Assembly (NCBI RefSeq): GCF_002159455.1
Contig: NZ_NFIQ01000016.1
Location: forward strand, 1 to 59,644
Length of the DNA: 59,644 nt
Origin: Flavonifractor sp. An306
GTDB lineage: Bacteria; Bacillota; Clostridia; Oscillospirales; Oscillospiraceae
Direction: 5' to 3'
This document shows positions 26,117 to 34,697 of the stretch, one piece after another. Made by a program: the position numbers and the translations under genes. Numbering within the stretch: position 1 is the first letter of the stretch; the number at the start of each line of letters is the position of its first letter. Below the pieces are notes generated by a model. The model was not told the DNA's origin, ran no database searches, and saw nothing but the letters and a program-made list of their open reading frames with translations.

Positions 26117-27094
26117 TCAATCCATATTCTGTTCAAAGGCAAACAGCGCTTTTTGGCTGTCCATGGTAAAGAGATTGCTCCGGTCCACAATCTGGGTGGA
26201 TGTGTCCACCACATGCTCCAGCCCGCCCTCCTGGCCGGTCAGCAGCTTGTAGGCGCTCTCCACCCCCAGATAGCCCATAGCGTAGGGGTTCTGCACAATC
26301 AGCGCATCCACGGACCCCTCCTGCATGCCGTCCACCGTAGCCACGTTGGAGTCAAAGCCCACCAAAAAAACCGTCTCCGAAAGCCCCAGCTCCTTCACAG
26401 CCTGGGCCGCCCCCACGCTGGTGGGTTCATTGAAGGCCAGCAGCACATTGATCTCCGGGTGGTTCTGGAGCATGGCCGCAGCGTCCCACTCTGCCTGCTC
26501 AGCTTCGGCCAACGTGTTGATCACGGCGGTGATCTCTGCCCGGCCGCTCTGGGCAAAGACATCCGTCGCCCCCCGCTCCCGCTCCTGACCGTTGGCGCTG
26601 CTGATGTCATAGTTGACCACGCCCACCTTCAGCTCCCCCGCCACCCGGTCCAGGGCCGCCTGAGCGGCCATCTGCCCGGCGGCGTAGTTGTCGGTACCGA
26701 TGTAGATGCTCACCTGGTCGGAATCCACGCTGCTGTCAATGGCCACCACCTTGACCCCCTTCCGGGCGGCGGCGTCAATGGCGGCGGCGTTGTTCTCATA
26801 GTCAATGGCGGAGAACACCAGCGCCTCGGCGCCGTCCTCCACCGCCTGGGCCACCATGGTGTTCTGACTCTCATAGTCCTCCTCGGTCTCCGGACCCACA
26901 ATGGTGAGCTGCAGGTTATACTCGGTGGCGGCAGCCTCCGCCCCGGCGAACACCGAAAGCCAGAACTCCGTCTGGGTGGATTTAGCCACCAGCGTAACCG
27001 TGTGCTGGGGCGTGGCCGACGTGTCTGCGCCGCAGCCGGACAGAAGCAGCCACAGCAGCACCGCCAGCAGGAAGGCCGGTCTATTTCGCCTCAT
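26117..27094 (-). CDS. Sugar-binding lipoprotein, probable sensor subunit for the YesM/YesN system
   Basis: A 325-residue periplasmic-binding protein of the ribose/galactose type. It has a signal peptide with lipobox (LLSGC), then TLVAKSTQTEFWLSVFAGAEAAA and VGFDSNVATVDGM. The start is ATG 27094 behind GGAGGGA; it overlaps the kinase gene by 14 bases, so the two are translationally coupled. No permease or ATPase follows it directly, and the mgl operon has its own binding protein. It most likely presents sugar to the kinase's extracellular domain, as known for clostridial sugar-binding-protein/LytS-type sensors. Confidence 0.85.
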   Translation of the reverse strand: MRRNRPAFLLAVLLWLLLSGCGADTSATPQHTVTLVAKSTQTEFWLSVFAGAEAAATEYNLQLTIVGPETEEDYESQNTMVAQAVEDGAEALVFSAIDYENNAAAIDAAARKGVKVVAIDSSVDSDQVSIYIGTDNYAAGQMAAQAALDRVAGELKVGVVNYDISSANGQERERGATDVFAQSGRAEITAVINTLAEAEQAEWDAAAMLQNHPEINVLLAFNEPTSVGAAQAVKELGLSETVFLVGFDSNVATVDGMQEGSVDALIVQNPYAMGYLGVESAYKLLTGQEGGLEHVVDTSTQIVDRSNLFTMDSQKALFAFEQNMD

Positions 27095-28799
27095 AGTCTC
27101 CCTCCTGTACCTTCGGCATCCGAATCTCCACACAGGTACCCACGTCCAGCTCGCTGGTGATCCGCAGGCCGTAGCGCTTGCCGAAGTAGATCTGAAGCCG
27201 GTCGTTGACGTTCTTGATACCGATACCGGTGCGGTCGGTGGGGTCCCGCTGCAAAATCGTGCGGACCTGCTCCGGACTCATGCCCACGCCGTTATCCTGT
27301 ACGTAGAACACAATGTCCTCTCCGTCCTGCCGCACCCGTACCACAATGCGTCCCTCCTCCACCAGCAGGTCCAGGCCGTGGTTGATGGCGTTTTCAATGA
27401 TAGGCTGGAGGGTAATTTTATTGCAATAGTAGTCCAGGCACGCGGACTCCACGTCAAACTCATAGGTAAACTGATTCTTGTAGCGGTATTTCTGAATCTG
27501 CAGATAGCTCTCGGCGTGCTCCAGCTCCTTGGCAATGGGGATCATTTCGTGCCCTCTGCTGATACTGATGCGGAACAGCCTGGCCAGGGCGTGCACCATT
27601 TTCACCGCGTCGGCGTTGCGGCCCTGCTCGCACATCCAGGCGATGGAATCCAGGGTGTTGTACAGGAAGTGGGGATTGATCTGGGCCTGGAGGGCCTTCA
27701 GCTCCGTCTTGCGCAGATTGATCTCCTCCTCCCGCACGGTGCTCATCAGCTGCTGGATGCGCAGCACCATATGCCCAAAGGAGTCGGAGAGCTCCTGTAC
27801 CTCCAGGGTCCCCCCCACCGGCCGGTAGGTAAAGTGGTCCGCGTCGGTCTCAAAGCTCTCCATGGCCGCCGCCAGTCCCCGCAGGGGGCGGCCCAGCAGA
27901 TGGGACAGCAGCCAGCTGGTGAGCAGCGCCGCCGCCAGCACCACCGCCGCCAGCACCATGGACAGGCGGATCATCTCGCTCACGTTGCGGTTGACCAGCT
28001 CATCCACATAGCTGACCCCTACCACCCGCCAGTCGCTGCCCGCCACGCTGGTAATGGAGTAGATCACAGTGTCGTCGGCATAGGAGCCGTCCTCCCTGCC
28101 CGCCAGCATCTGCGTATCCTCCGACTTCAGCCCCGCGTACAGCAGCTGCTGCTGTGGGTGGTATACGATATTTCCGCTGTCATCCATCAAAAAGCAATAG
28201 CCCCGCTGACCGATGCTGACGTTATTGATGTAGCTGGAGATGCTGGAAAAGCTCAGGTCCAGAGAGACCCAGGCCGCCTCTCCCCCAGGCTCCAGGGGAG
28301 CCGTCATGGTCACCACCCAGGGATAATAGCGCTCAAAAATCGTCTCCACATGGGGAGCGGTCATGTAGGGCTCCCCCTTGGCCCGGGCCGTGTTCAGATC
28401 AAAGGAGAGGTTCTGATAGATGGTCTCCCTGGGCTCCCGGCCCAGCGACCAGCAATCCAGCAGCACGCCGCTGGGCGAATAGCTGGTGACCGCCACCACA
28501 TCCGGGCGGAAATTCAGGAAGGCGGCCAGCAGCCTGTCCCGGCTGTCCGCGCTCTCCAGCATGGACTCCTCCACCAGCTCCATGGCCTGGGTCATATCCC
28601 GCAGATAGTTGCCCACCGTGTTGGACACCTGGGAGACGGATTGGGCGCTGGTGGTACGGGCGCTCTGCACCATGGCGCTGCGGTAGCGGTCCAGAAACAG
28701 CAGAATGCAGCAGCACAGGATCACCGCCACAATCCCCACCACCACGGAGACCAGAATGGTGGTAATGCGCAGGCCGGTGCGGGAAATGCCCCCCTTCAC
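27081..28799 (-). CDS. YesM-type sensor histidine kinase
   Basis: A 572-residue membrane kinase. A membrane segment (about 12-36) is followed by an extracellular Cache-like region of about 240 residues (GYCFLMDDSGNIVYHPQ is typical), a second membrane segment (about 282-304), a HAMP linker, and the His_kinase/HATPase unit. The phosphoacceptor is in QAQINPHFLYNTLDSIAWM and the ATP-binding boxes are IIENAINHGLD and DNGVGMSP. The start is a GTG overlapping the response-regulator stop. It partners the AraC-type regulator upstream and the sugar-binding lipoprotein downstream. Confidence 0.9.
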   Translation of the reverse strand: MKGGISRTGLRITTILVSVVVGIVAVILCCCILLFLDRYRSAMVQSARTTSAQSVSQVSNTVGNYLRDMTQAMELVEESMLESADSRDRLLAAFLNFRPDVVAVTSYSPSGVLLDCWSLGREPRETIYQNLSFDLNTARAKGEPYMTAPHVETIFERYYPWVVTMTAPLEPGGEAAWVSLDLSFSSISSYINNVSIGQRGYCFLMDDSGNIVYHPQQQLLYAGLKSEDTQMLAGREDGSYADDTVIYSITSVAGSDWRVVGVSYVDELVNRNVSEMIRLSMVLAAVVLAAALLTSWLLSHLLGRPLRGLAAAMESFETDADHFTYRPVGGTLEVQELSDSFGHMVLRIQQLMSTVREEEINLRKTELKALQAQINPHFLYNTLDSIAWMCEQGRNADAVKMVHALARLFRISISRGHEMIPIAKELEHAESYLQIQKYRYKNQFTYEFDVESACLDYYCNKITLQPIIENAINHGLDLLVEEGRIVVRVRQDGEDIVFYVQDNGVGMSPEQVRTILQRDPTDRTGIGIKNVNDRLQIYFGKRYGLRITSELDVGTCVEIRMPKVQEGDYEAK

Positions 28800-30079
28800 A
28801 CCCCCTCACCCGCCTTCTCCTGGTCCAGCCTCCGCCGCATGGCGTTGGGGGATTTACCGCAGTACTTCTTAAAACAGTAGCTGAAGTAGTGCTGATCGGT
28901 ATAGCCGCACCGCTGAGAGATCTCCTGAACCCTGAGGGACGACGTGGAGAGCAGCTCCCGGGCCGCCTCCATCCGCTTGCGGATGAGAATGTTGATAAAG
29001 GTCTCTCCCGTGCATTTTTTGATGCAGGCGCTCAGATGGTTGGGGCTGACGTCCAGCATTCCGCTGAGGGAGACCAGGGAGAGGTCCGCCTCCATATAGT
29101 GCTGATCCAGAACCTCCAGGGCCCGCTGGCACAGCAGGCTCCCCCCCTTCACTGCAGGGGCCAGGTCACTGATAAACTGGGCCCCGCCTTCGGTCCTGTC
29201 CCCCTGGCGCAGCACCTCCATGGCCTCCCGGTACGCCTGATGGAGGGCCGTCAGGGCTCGGGTCGGACGGCTCACCCCGATCCGGCAGCGGCAGCCCAGC
29301 ACCCGCTCGGCCATCTGGGGGATCTCGTCGGCCAGAATATGGAGATACTCGTCAAAATCCGACGGGTTACCCAGCAGCACTGAAATCACCTTGCCGGAGG
29401 AAAAAAAGCTGACGCCCCGCAGATACTTGGCCGCCAGCCGGTCCACCGACGCCACAAAGGAGGGCTCGGTCCGGTTTCCCCCGCCCTCATCCAGCAGGGT
29501 GGAGACCATGACCGTATAGCAGGGTCTGTCCTCGCCGTCCCGCAGCAGACCGCACTGACGGGCATATGCCTCTGCCTGGGCTTCCCCCTCCAACTCAGCG
29601 TAATCGTCCAGCACCAGGGGAAGCAGCATGGCGGCCCGCTGATCCGGCCCGCCGGTCCGTGGGGCCGTCTGGCGGAACATGGCATATTGAGCGTCGATCT
29701 TCTGCCGGATATTGCGCAGCTCCGCCCCCAGCCCCTCCATGGTCAGGGGCTTGAGCATGTAGCTGATGATATTGTACTGGATGGCCTGCTTGGCGTACTG
29801 AAAATCGTCATAGCCGCTGAGAAAGGCAATATTGGTGGCAGGCCGAACCTCCCGCACCTGCCGGGCAAGCTCTATTCCGGAGATGAAGGGCATCCGGATG
29901 TCGGTCAGCAGCAGGTCCGGCCCGTGCTTCTCCACCAGCTGGAGGGCATCCAGCCCATTGCTGGCGCTTCCCAGCAGACAAAACCCATGATCCTGCCAGG
30001 GGATCATGGTGCATACCGCCTCCCTGAGCTCGTCCTCATCGTCGGCGACAACCACGGTGTACAGCGTCTTTGCTGCCAT
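28796..30079 (-). CDS. YesN-type AraC-family response regulator
   Basis: A 427-residue regulator with an N-terminal receiver domain (VVVADDEDELRE acidic pair, phospho-Asp in LLLTDIRMPFISG, Lys in YMLKPL), a middle linker region, and two AraC-type HTH motifs at the C terminus (LSLVSLSGMLDVSPNHLSACI and VQEISQRCGYTDQHYFSYCFKKYCGKSP). The start is ATG 30079 (MAAKTLYTV) rather than a frame opening 53 codons earlier that would include its own promoter. It is first in an operon with the kinase and sugar-binding lipoprotein and probably activates mglBAC. Confidence 0.9.
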   Translation of the reverse strand: MAAKTLYTVVVADDEDELREAVCTMIPWQDHGFCLLGSASNGLDALQLVEKHGPDLLLTDIRMPFISGIELARQVREVRPATNIAFLSGYDDFQYAKQAIQYNIISYMLKPLTMEGLGAELRNIRQKIDAQYAMFRQTAPRTGGPDQRAAMLLPLVLDDYAELEGEAQAEAYARQCGLLRDGEDRPCYTVMVSTLLDEGGGNRTEPSFVASVDRLAAKYLRGVSFFSSGKVISVLLGNPSDFDEYLHILADEIPQMAERVLGCRCRIGVSRPTRALTALHQAYREAMEVLRQGDRTEGGAQFISDLAPAVKGGSLLCQRALEVLDQHYMEADLSLVSLSGMLDVSPNHLSACIKKCTGETFINILIRKRMEAARELLSTSSLRVQEISQRCGYTDQHYFSYCFKKYCGKSPNAMRRRLDQEKAGEGV

Positions 30080-30155
30080 TGGGGCACCTGTCCTTTCCCT
30101 CAGAAATCCAGAAGAAAACCCGTTGTGTATACTCCCCGGTTTTCTTTCGCTCTTT

Positions 30156-30184
30156 ATTATAGCAGATGACCCGCTTCCCCACAA
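30156..30184 (-). promoter_or_regulatory. Promoter of the YesN-YesM-binding protein operon
   Basis: On the minus strand TTGTGG (30179-30184), 17 bases, then TGC-TATAAT (30156-30161), an extended -10. It also shows that the frame upstream of 30079 is not translated. Confidence 0.72.
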
Positions 30185-30249
30185 TATGTTTACCGTTTTT
30201 GTGGGATTTCCCGCCGGAGCCAGTCCTCCTTCCGCCATAAAACAATGCA

Positions 30250-30281
30250 GCCGTCAGTTCCCTGCGGACGGGACTGACGGC
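30250..30281 (-). terminator. Probable terminator after the GHKL kinase gene
   Basis: Stem GCCGTCAGT-CCC pairs across 30250-30281 with one bulged base, 15 bases past the kinase stop. The T-rich tail on the minus strand is interrupted, so it is a moderate candidate. Confidence 0.6.
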
Positions 30282-30295
30282 TTCTCACTTTCTGA

Positions 30296-31042
30296 TTAAC
30301 TATGGCTGACCGGCGCGGCCTCCTGCTCCGCGGCGGGCGTCTGGAGGGAATAGGGCAGAAATACCGAGGCGCGAAACTGGGTTCCGTCGGCGGAAAAGTC
30401 CACCTCTCCGCCATGCCGGCGGACGATCTCCTGCACGGTGGCCAAGCCTACGCCCAGCCGGCCCGCTCTCTTACTGGAGAGATAGCGGCCGTTCCAAAGA
30501 AACAGAGGTCTGGAACAGGAATTGCCCACCACCAGAGAGAGATAGCCGGAGGCGGAAGTACTTCTGGCCCGCAGCCAACCCGTTCCCTCCCGCTGCAGCG
30601 CCTCAATGGCATTTTCCAGCAGATTGCTCAGCAGCAGGCACAGGTCAGGCAGCAGCTCTTCCTGGGGCGGCAGCAGATCCAGCCTGATGTCCGCCTGGAA
30701 GCCCAAGTCCTCCGCCCGCTGGCGGTAGTACTTTACCAGCGACATCAGCACCCAGCTCTGCTTCGGCCCGGTGGCGGAGGGGCTGGAAGCGGTAAACACG
30801 GGCGGCTCCGCCGAGAAGGTAAGATTGGTAATATAAAGGTAATGGCGCAGGTCATGCCGCAGACGCCGGAGCTCTACCAGTTCCGTCTGGGCACTGTTGG
30901 AGCTGAGCTGAAGGATGGACCTCAGTTTCTGGTTTTCCTCCTCCTCACGCCGCAGCGCCCGGCAAATCCGTTTCAGCCGCAGCAGGGTCAGGCACAGTAA
31001 CACCGCCATCAGAGGGATCAAAAGGAAGAAGAGAAGTTTCAT
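30296..31042 (-). CDS. Short GHKL (AgrC-like) histidine kinase
   Basis: A 248-residue kinase with one N-terminal membrane segment (about residues 3-22), a short coiled linker, the phosphoacceptor block LRRLRHDLRHYL, the ATP-binding N box LLSNLLENAIEAL, and GVGLATVQEIVRRHGG. It has no multi-pass sensor domain, unlike true AgrC, so its signal input is unclear. The start is ATG 31042, five bases after GGAGG. It follows a LytTR regulator in a two-gene operon and is a clear paralogue of the kinase at 39582. Confidence 0.85.
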   Translation of the reverse strand: MKLLFFLLIPLMAVLLCLTLLRLKRICRALRREEEENQKLRSILQLSSNSAQTELVELRRLRHDLRHYLYITNLTFSAEPPVFTASSPSATGPKQSWVLMSLVKYYRQRAEDLGFQADIRLDLLPPQEELLPDLCLLLSNLLENAIEALQREGTGWLRARSTSASGYLSLVVGNSCSRPLFLWNGRYLSSKRAGRLGVGLATVQEIVRRHGGEVDFSADGTQFRASVFLPYSLQTPAAEQEAAPVSHS

Positions 31043-31100
31043 ATCCACCTCCATGCCTCCTCTCTTATATGGACCGGTGCATTCCAGCCCGCCCGGTCAG

Positions 31101-31793
31101 TTACAGCTCCGCCGTCCCCTCCCGCAGCAGGCAAAAGCGCCGGTAGGCCTCCTCCACCGCCTCTTTCTGGCTGCGTCCCAGCGGGATTTCCGTTCCGTCC
31201 GACAGGTGCACGCTGCGCCTGGATATCCCCCGCACATGGCAGAGATTCACCACATAACTGCGCTGACAGCGAATGAAAATCTGCTGGGGAAGGCGGCTCT
31301 CCAGACTATACATCGGCTCCCGGATCGCAATGTCCTGAATAAAGGTATGAACCAGGCAGCCCTTTCGGGTGCCTTCCATGCGGATCAGATTGCAGAAGGG
31401 AATCTGCATCCGCACCCGATTGGACAGCAGCTCCAGCCGCTCCAGGGCGCCCCACCACAGAGGGGCGCCGCGCCGCAGCGCCTTTTCCAGCTGCTCCATG
31501 CTGACTGGCTTTTGGAGGAAACCGTTGGGGTGAAAGAGATAGCTGCGGATGGCGGCCTGAGCGTCGGAGGAACACACAAACAGCACCTGCTCCTTCCCGG
31601 GATAAAAGCGCGGCGGCGGCAGGCCGCCGTCCAGGTCCCAGAACAGGACGGACGGACCCACATCCTCGCCGGGCGGCCCCTCCACAAGCTCAACGGACGC
31701 ACAATAGAGCGCCTTCCAGGCCTGAAGGAGCCGGCAAAGCCTGGCTTGCTCCACCGGGTCGTGCATTTGTACAACAAACTGGATCCGCTCCAT
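31101..31793 (-). CDS. LytTR-family response regulator with degenerate receiver
   Basis: A 230-residue protein. The C-terminal half is a LytTR DNA-binding domain (PQQIFIRCQRSYVVNLCHVRGISRRSVHLSDGTEIPLGRSQKEAV). The N-terminal half has a receiver outline, with Asp in LFWDLDGG and Lys in FLQKPV. The acidic pair expected at its start is missing (FVVQMHDP), so phosphorylation may be weak or absent. The start is ATG 31793. A longer frame to 31886 lacks a ribosome-binding site. It is operonic with the GHKL kinase downstream. Confidence 0.82.
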   Translation of the reverse strand: MERIQFVVQMHDPVEQARLCRLLQAWKALYCASVELVEGPPGEDVGPSVLFWDLDGGLPPPRFYPGKEQVLFVCSSDAQAAIRSYLFHPNGFLQKPVSMEQLEKALRRGAPLWWGALERLELLSNRVRMQIPFCNLIRMEGTRKGCLVHTFIQDIAIREPMYSLESRLPQQIFIRCQRSYVVNLCHVRGISRRSVHLSDGTEIPLGRSQKEAVEEAYRRFCLLREGTAEL

Positions 31794-31881
31794 GCTCTCT
31801 GCCCCTCGTTCCACGCTTCTGGAAATACCCAGTTGACACCTACCATACCCTATCACAAAAAAACAGGGCGGAGGTAATTTT

Positions 31882-31910
31882 GGCACGAACAGTCCTCAAG
31901 CGGCACAAAC
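31882..31910. promoter_or_regulatory. Direct repeat resembling a LytTR-regulator binding site
   Basis: GGCACGAAC (31882-31890) and GGCACAAAC (31902-31910) repeat with a 20-base period and end 15 bases before the -35 of the plus-strand kinase. On the other strand they read GTTCGTGCC and GTTTGTGCC. Nine-base direct repeats about two helical turns apart are the known LytTR/AgrA site layout, and two LytTR genes flank this one. Confidence 0.5.
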
Positions 31911-31925
31911 AACCAAGATTCAGCC

Positions 31926-31954
31926 TTGTCCTTCCCGGTTATTTCCGATATGAT
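31926..31954 (+). promoter_or_regulatory. Promoter of the 7TM-GHKL kinase gene
   Basis: TTGTCC (31926-31931) and TATGAT (31949-31954) at 17-base spacing. The expected transcript start near 31961 supports translation beginning near 32003 and not much further upstream. Confidence 0.68.
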
Positions 31955-32002
31955 AAAAAATAAACATCATGTCCACGGACACACACTGAGGAGGCGGCGG
32001 CT

Positions 32003-33898
32003 CTGCATTTCAGGACGGAATCCATATATCAGAAAAGGTGGTTTCTGCTGGCCTTGGCGTTTACCCTTGCGGCGGTATGGAGCATCTTTTCCTACATCAA
32101 CATGACCCAGACCGCCGTGCCGGTCATTCAGCTGAACCCCAGCGCGGAACCGGAGCAGTGGACCTTCACCCTGAAGGACGGGACAACTCTCAAGCCGGAT
32201 CAGTCCGGCGGGTTTACGCTGCCCAGCGCCGACACGGTTCTGTACTGCACCCGCCCCCTGGCGGACTACAAGGGCCGCCTCACCTCCACCGCGCTGGTCT
32301 CTGTTAACGCCTGGAGCTGTGACGCGGCTATTTTGGCCGACGGCAGGCTGGTGGCCGACCCCTCCCACCGTTTCCTGTGGCCGGAGGGACGGTTTGAGCC
32401 GGCGGTGGAGCCCTCCGCCACCAGTGGGCTCTTCTCCATCGGCAGGGCCGAGGAGCTGACCATCGCCGTCCGCTTTCTGGCGGAGCCCTTTTCGCTGTCC
32501 GCCCTGCCCACGTTGAGCGTGTATACAGAGCTCCACACCTTATCCAGTCAGTGGACCGCCCCTACGGCATCGTCCGCCCTGTCCTCAGGCGTATTTCTGG
32601 CGGCGGCGCTGTTTTTGGCCGGTTTATTTCTGTTTCAGCTCTACTACAAAAAGGCAAATTGGGGGTTTCTGCTGCTGGCTTTGCTGGCGCTGTCCTTCTG
32701 CCTGAAAAATACCGTATCTTACAGCATCTATATCATCTGGATGCTCCAAATTCCAGTGGTGCTCTGGAGCATCCAGGTATTTCCGGCGCTGATCATCCTG
32801 TGGCTGCTGTGGTATCACACCCAGGGGAAGCTCCGCCGGCTGGGCTGGCTGCTGCCCGCCCTGTACTCCGCGGGCTTTGTTGGCGGCATTCTCTGGCGTC
32901 TGGGTGACAACGCTTCGGGAGCACGGTGGACCAACCTGCTGCAGAACAAGCTTTTGCCCCTGTCGGTATTGCTGGCTCTGCTGTGCTGCGGCTGGCAGGC
33001 CTGCCGTGGAAACGGCTACTTCCGCCGCTTCTTTCGCTGGGGAGGCGTTCTCGTCGTGTGCGCGGGGGGCGGTCTGTTCCTCTCCTTCCTGCAAAACGGG
33101 AGCTGGTGGAAAACTTTTTATACCGCGCTTCGGATGTCCCATGCCATGGGCAACCTGTTTCACCTCATGGAACAGACAAGCTATCTGCTCTTGCTTCTGT
33201 TCTTCCTGATGGCGGTCTATGACTTTGTGCAGAGCATCGTCCACCGCAACCAGGAGCTGCAGGCCCTCACCCTGCAAAACCGCTATACCGCGGAGCACGC
33301 CGCCTATCTCAGCCGCACTCTGGACGATACCCGCGCCCTCCGCCATGAGCTTCGCCACCACATGGAAGCACTGAGGGCACTGTGCCGAGAGGGCGATCTG
33401 CAGCGCATCAGCAACTACGCCGAGCTGCTGGGCAGCCAGTGGGACGAGATATCCGGCCATTACACCGACAATGCGCTGCTCAACGCCTTGGTCTGCTCCT
33501 ATGCGGACCGGGCAAAACAGCTGGGTGTGGAGTTTGAGGCTGTGGTCCAGGCCCCGGAACAGCTGGATATTGAGGACGCCGACCTGGCGGTGCTGCTGTC
33601 CAACATGGCGGACAATGCGCTGGAGGCCCTCTCCGCCGTTTCAGACGAGAAGGACCGCTGGCTGCGTCTCAAGGTGGAGATTTTTGAAAACACAGGGCTG
33701 TTTATCAGCTGTTCCAACTCCTTCCACGGACAGCTGAGACGGGATCACACTGGCGCGCTTCTCTCCACCAAGACCGGGGAAGGCCATGGACTCGGCCTGA
33801 AGGCCATGCGCCGGGTGGCGGAGAAGTATAACAGTGTGCTGGTGGTGGAACCACAGCGACAGGTTTTTCACGTCAAAACCTATCTGTATTTCCAATAA
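32003..33898 (+). CDS. Membrane GHKL sensor kinase with extracellular domain and 7TM region
   Basis: A roughly 631-residue sensor. One membrane segment leads to an extracellular domain of about 160 residues, then about seven membrane segments (residues 190-400), then a GHKL kinase with phosphoacceptor region RALRHELRHHMEAL, N box LLSNMADNALEAL and GHGLGLKAM. The layout is like 7TM-DISM receptors joined to an AgrC-type kinase. The start is uncertain. The first ATG/GTG/TTG in frame is TTG 32054, which cuts the first membrane helix and lacks a ribosome-binding site. CTG 32003 lies eight bases after GAGGAGG and gives a sensible N terminus. It converges with a LytTR regulator. Confidence 0.8.
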   Translation: MHFRTESIYQKRWFLLALAFTLAAVWSIFSYINMTQTAVPVIQLNPSAEPEQWTFTLKDGTTLKPDQSGGFTLPSADTVLYCTRPLADYKGRLTSTALVSVNAWSCDAAILADGRLVADPSHRFLWPEGRFEPAVEPSATSGLFSIGRAEELTIAVRFLAEPFSLSALPTLSVYTELHTLSSQWTAPTASSALSSGVFLAAALFLAGLFLFQLYYKKANWGFLLLALLALSFCLKNTVSYSIYIIWMLQIPVVLWSIQVFPALIILWLLWYHTQGKLRRLGWLLPALYSAGFVGGILWRLGDNASGARWTNLLQNKLLPLSVLLALLCCGWQACRGNGYFRRFFRWGGVLVVCAGGGLFLSFLQNGSWWKTFYTALRMSHAMGNLFHLMEQTSYLLLLLFFLMAVYDFVQSIVHRNQELQALTLQNRYTAEHAAYLSRTLDDTRALRHELRHHMEALRALCREGDLQRISNYAELLGSQWDEISGHYTDNALLNALVCSYADRAKQLGVEFEAVVQAPEQLDIEDADLAVLLSNMADNALEALSAVSDEKDRWLRLKVEIFENTGLFISCSNSFHGQLRRDHTGALLSTKTGEGHGLGLKAMRRVAEKYNSVLVVEPQRQVFHVKTYLYFQ

Positions 33899-33935
33899 AA
33901 AAGCAGTTCCTCTTCTCAAAGGGCAACTGCTTTTT
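33898..33935. terminator. Bidirectional terminator
   Basis: Stem AAAAAGCAGTT (33898-33908) with AACTGCTTTTT (33925-33935); the A/T ends serve as T-runs for both strands. It sits between the plus-strand kinase and the minus-strand LytTR regulator. Confidence 0.85.
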
Positions 33936-34629
33936 CCACATATCGTACCATTTCCTCTTGCAGCTGGCTGCGGTATCGCCGCCCCAGCGGGATGGTCATG
34001 CCGCTGCGCAGCAGAATCGCATTGGAACGGATCTCCCGGACCTGTGCCAAATTTACCACGTAGCCCTTATGGCAGCGGACAAACCACTCACCCAGCTTTT
34101 GCTGCATCTCGCTCAGCGTCGCCCGCACCCGCGTCGGCTCCGTCTGAACATCCAGCCACAGCTTTACATAGTGCCCATCTGCCTCACAGTACTGCACGGC
34201 CGACACCAGAACGGGCTGCAGACCTCCGTCCGCCTCCACCAATACGCTGTCGTGCCGGTCCAGAATCCGCCCGATGGAGGCATCCAGTATCTCTTTTTCA
34301 ATGGGCTTCACCAGATAATCGTTGGCCTGGACCTTATAGCCGTCAATGGCGTAATCCCGGCTGACGGTAATATAGATCAGCTTGGCCCGGCTGCCGCTCT
34401 CCCGCAGAGCCTGCGCCAGCTGGATCCCACTGGTCTCACCCATCAATATATCCAGCAAAAACAAATCGTATTGCCTGTTTCTGGTCTTCACCTGAGCCAG
34501 CAAATCCTGAGGGTTGTGAAACAGGGAGAGGGAGACCTCCATCTTCCGTTCCGCAAAAATCTGCTCCGCCCACTGAAAAATCTGACGGCCATCCTTTGCA
34601 CAGTCATCGCAAACTGCGACACGATACAT
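33916..34629 (-). CDS. LytTR-family response regulator
   Basis: A 237-residue AgrA/LytR-type regulator. The receiver is intact: acidic pair VAVCDDCAKD, phospho-Asp in LFLLDILMGETSG, and Lys in DYLVKPI. The C-terminal LytTR domain includes GEWFVRCHKGYVVNLAQVREIRSNAILLRSGMTIPLGRRY. The start is ATG 34629 behind AGGGGTG. It converges with the 7TM kinase, which is the likely partner although the two are on opposite strands. The terminator at 33898-33935 overlaps its stop region. Confidence 0.88.
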   Translation of the reverse strand: MYRVAVCDDCAKDGRQIFQWAEQIFAERKMEVSLSLFHNPQDLLAQVKTRNRQYDLFLLDILMGETSGIQLAQALRESGSRAKLIYITVSRDYAIDGYKVQANDYLVKPIEKEILDASIGRILDRHDSVLVEADGGLQPVLVSAVQYCEADGHYVKLWLDVQTEPTRVRATLSEMQQKLGEWFVRCHKGYVVNLAQVREIRSNAILLRSGMTIPLGRRYRSQLQEEMVRYVEKAVAL

Positions 34630-34697
34630 CGTGTCACCCCTTTTCATGCTTGGTTCCATCCTTGATTCGGAGGTACTTGGCACTTTCATTGTATCAC

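Noticed and set aside
26117-27094. Second transporter binding subunit for Mgl
   Set aside because: Possible, but coupling to the kinase gene and the presence of MglB with the transporter make a sensor role more likely; kept as an alternative.
30080-30238. 53-codon N-terminal extension of the AraC-type regulator
   Set aside because: It would span a consensus promoter (30156-30184) and precede the normal receiver start.
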